In this document: positions 6,299 through 7,851 of the stretch, piece by piece
How the letters are laid out: each line of letters starts with the position of its first letter
Numbering within the stretch: the first letter of the stretch is position 1
Assembly (NCBI GenBank): GCA_018700655.1
Contig: JABIUG010000347.1
Coordinates: 1 to 7,851 of the forward strand
DNA length: 7,851 bases
Source: Rhodospirillaceae bacterium
GTDB lineage: Bacteria; Pseudomonadota; Alphaproteobacteria; SP197
Direction of reading: 5' to 3'
Made by a program: the position numbers and the translations under genes
The notes under the pieces: model-generated
Seen by the model: only the letters and a program-made list of their open reading frames with translations
The model's database searches: none
Told to the model about the DNA's origin: nothing

Positions 6299-7851
6299 CT
6301 ACTGGATATCAACAAACAGATGTCGATAGTCAGCATTCTGTTCGACCAGCCCAGCATGGGGCGCACAACCGGCAAGGACTCTCTTGTGTAAGAAGATCAC
6401 ACGGTCGAAAGCCGGGAGATCACAATGGCGATGCGTTGCCGCAATCACCGTGAGGCCCCGACCACGGGCTGTGGCGAGCGCATCGGCGACAAGGCCACCA
6501 TCGATGGCGTCAAACAGCTCATCAACCAGGATCAGGTGCGGCGCATTCGCCGATTGCGTCAGCGCCAGAAAACCTTCCCATGTGGTCGGACAGCCAAGAA
6601 GCTTCCTTGCCGTCGCATCGCCATAGTGTTCGGGCGGCACACCAAAGATCGCGATCGATCCTGCTGACGGCAGATCAACCCCGTTGATCAAACGCATCAA
6701 CGAACTCTTGCCGGCACCAGAGCGGCCGACCAGAGCGACGCAATGGCCCTGAGCCACGGAGAAATTCACACCACCCAGGACAGCGGTTGCATCTCCAAGG
6801 ACAAGCACCGCGTCCCGGGCCTGCACCGCTACGGCATTGTCCAATGCCGCCTCGACATGCCCGGGCCAGCGTTGTGGCGCCTCGAGCAGGTCGCGATACA
6901 GGGTCCGGCCCTCTTCGACATGAACCAGGTAACCGCTGGCATGCGACAGGGTGTAAACCGCCAGAAGGCACTGCCCGAAGGCGGCATAGGCCGCTGCGAT
7001 CTCGCCCTCCGACAGCGCCCCGCCCGATGCCAGAAGCACAAGAAAGAAAAGCGCAGGTCCCCAGAAGGTCACGGCAAGGTCGATCGCCTGCTGAAGATCA
7101 CGCAAGACCTGCGTACGCCTGCTGGCTGCAATGCGCAGGTCATGGAGAACCCGCCATTGTTTATGGACCCCAGTCCCGGTTTGCCGCGTTGTGATCGCGG
7201 ACCGGGCATGGATCGCCGCCGCGACAAAGGCCGCCTCCCGGGTCTCGCAGGCAGCCGTTTCGCGCCGCCGGGTCACTTGCTGCCAGACAAGTAGAACGTG
7301 CCCCAGGCCCATAAGGCCCAGTGCTGCAAGGACGGTTACCCCGATCACTGGCTGCAGCCAGGCGAGATAAAACCCACTGGCAACGAACACGGCTGACGAG
7401 ACGGTCACACCCAGCATGCCGGCCGTCAGGGCTTCGCGCGCGCGCTCGATTCCGAGCGCACGGGTGACGATGGTTGCCGGCGATCGTTGTCGATGGAATT
7501 CGAGAGGTGTCTTGGCCAGCACCATGACAAGGTCATCAAACAGCCCTTCACTCCATCCGATGAACAGATCCTGTAGCCGGCGTCCACGTCTGTATTCCAG
7601 CCAGGCGATCAGCCCGCCAAGCGCGACATAGAGCGCAGCAACACTACCGACCATCAGCAGAGATCGCGAAGGCACGGCCTGGTCGAGAAGCACATCAACT
7701 GACATCGGCACGACCAGCCCGATTTCATCGTCCTGACTGGTGCGCTGGGTTCGCTCGATCCTGAATGTCAGACTCGTCTGGTCCGGGGCCTCGCGCAAGC
7801 CGGAATTGGCGTACTCGCGACATCTGCATCGACTGCGATCAACAAGACGGC
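6299..7851 (-). CDS. ABC exporter permease/ATPase, NHLM-like, with shortened ATPase domain (5' partial)
   Basis: The frame is open to the right edge, so the start is probably outside; TTG at 7798 is the first possible in-window start (499 residues, used for numbering). The half resembling a type 1 exporter membrane domain starts at LVVPMSVDVLLDQAVPSR (28-45), with hydrophobic segments about 46-66, 127-149, 150-172, 240-258 and 267-288. Stretches such as FHRQRSPATIVTRALGI and AAFGQCLLAVYTLS resemble the permease/ATP-binding protein of NHLM (NHLP-leader peptide) export systems, which export ribosomal peptides. The ATPase part has Walker A GRSGAGKSS (Lys364), Walker B LILVDE (Asp426, Glu427) and a switch His456 (ATH). 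Walker A and B are only 62 residues apart, against roughly 120 normally; the Q-loop and LSGGQ signature are absent. The polar stretch before residue 28 does not look like a first transmembrane helix. It may be a decayed gene or a degenerate half that pairs with a complete ABC protein. No peptidase domain is visible. Confidence 0.8.
   Translation of the reverse strand, partial: RLVDRSRCRCREYANSGLREAPDQTSLTFRIERTQRTSQDDEIGLVVPMSVDVLLDQAVPSRSLLMVGSVAALYVALGGLIAWLEYRRGRRLQDLFIGWSEGLFDDLVMVLAKTPLEFHRQRSPATIVTRALGIERAREALTAGMLGVTVSSAVFVASGFYLAWLQPVIGVTVLAALGLMGLGHVLLVWQQVTRRRETAACETREAAFVAAAIHARSAITTRQTGTGVHKQWRVLHDLRIAASRRTQVLRDLQQAIDLAVTFWGPALFFLVLLASGGALSEGEIAAAYAAFGQCLLAVYTLSHASGYLVHVEEGRTLYRDLLEAPQRWPGHVEAALDNAVAVQARDAVLVLGDATAVLGGVNFSVAQGHCVALVGRSGAGKSSLMRLINGVDLPSAGSIAIFGVPPEHYGDATARKLLGCPTTWEGFLALTQSANAPHLILVDELFDAIDGGLVADALATARGRGLTVIAATHRHCDLPAFDRVIFLHKRVLAGCAPHAGLVEQNADYRHLFVDIQ

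Noticed and set aside
6743..7294. Plus-strand open frame opposite the ABC gene
   Set aside because: It is antisense to clear transmembrane and Walker motifs on the minus strand and looks like low-complexity shadow coding.
1..7851. CRISPR array, tRNA, rRNA or riboswitch
   Set aside because: No regularly spaced repeats, cloverleaf-like segments or conserved RNA elements were recognised on either strand by eye.

Overview
The window is GC-rich bacterial DNA. The IS6-type transposase and the general look of the proteins suggest an alphaproteobacterium, but there is no rRNA or housekeeping marker to settle this, and it is an impression rather than a measurement. It looks like a chromosomal accessory region with insertion-sequence debris at one end.

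Layout: 1-139 is the end of an IS3-family element, minus strand, with its orfA start running off the left edge. 140-285 is a short remnant of host DNA holding the first codons of a small histidine-rich ORF, cut by the IS3 end. About 286-1089 is an IS6-family element whose transposase is broken by a one-base frameshift. 1116-3994 is a two-gene minus-strand operon: a membrane hybrid histidine kinase with two C-terminal receiver domains, then a single-domain CheY-like response regulator joined by an ATGA overlap. 4247-6277, on the plus strand and divergent from the kinase, encodes a GH13 (alpha-amylase family) protein with all catalytic residues and a probable GTG start. 6299 to the right edge, on the minus strand and convergent with the GH13 gene, encodes an ABC exporter-type permease/ATPase. 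Its membrane domain resembles the exporters of NHLM/NHLP-leader peptide (RiPP) systems, but its ATPase domain lacks the segment that carries the Q-loop and the LSGGQ signature. Its frame is open at the window edge, so the 5' end is missing.

How the genes may work together: the kinase and regulator form a phosphorelay with four potential phosphorylation sites (one His, three Asp). No Hpt domain or DNA-binding output is visible here, so the final output lies elsewhere. The glycosidase and the ABC protein are neighbours but are not co-transcribed with each other or with the kinase, so a shared pathway is only a hypothesis. The most unusual item is the shortened ATPase domain, which is either a decayed exporter or a non-canonical half-transporter that needs a partner encoded beyond the right edge.
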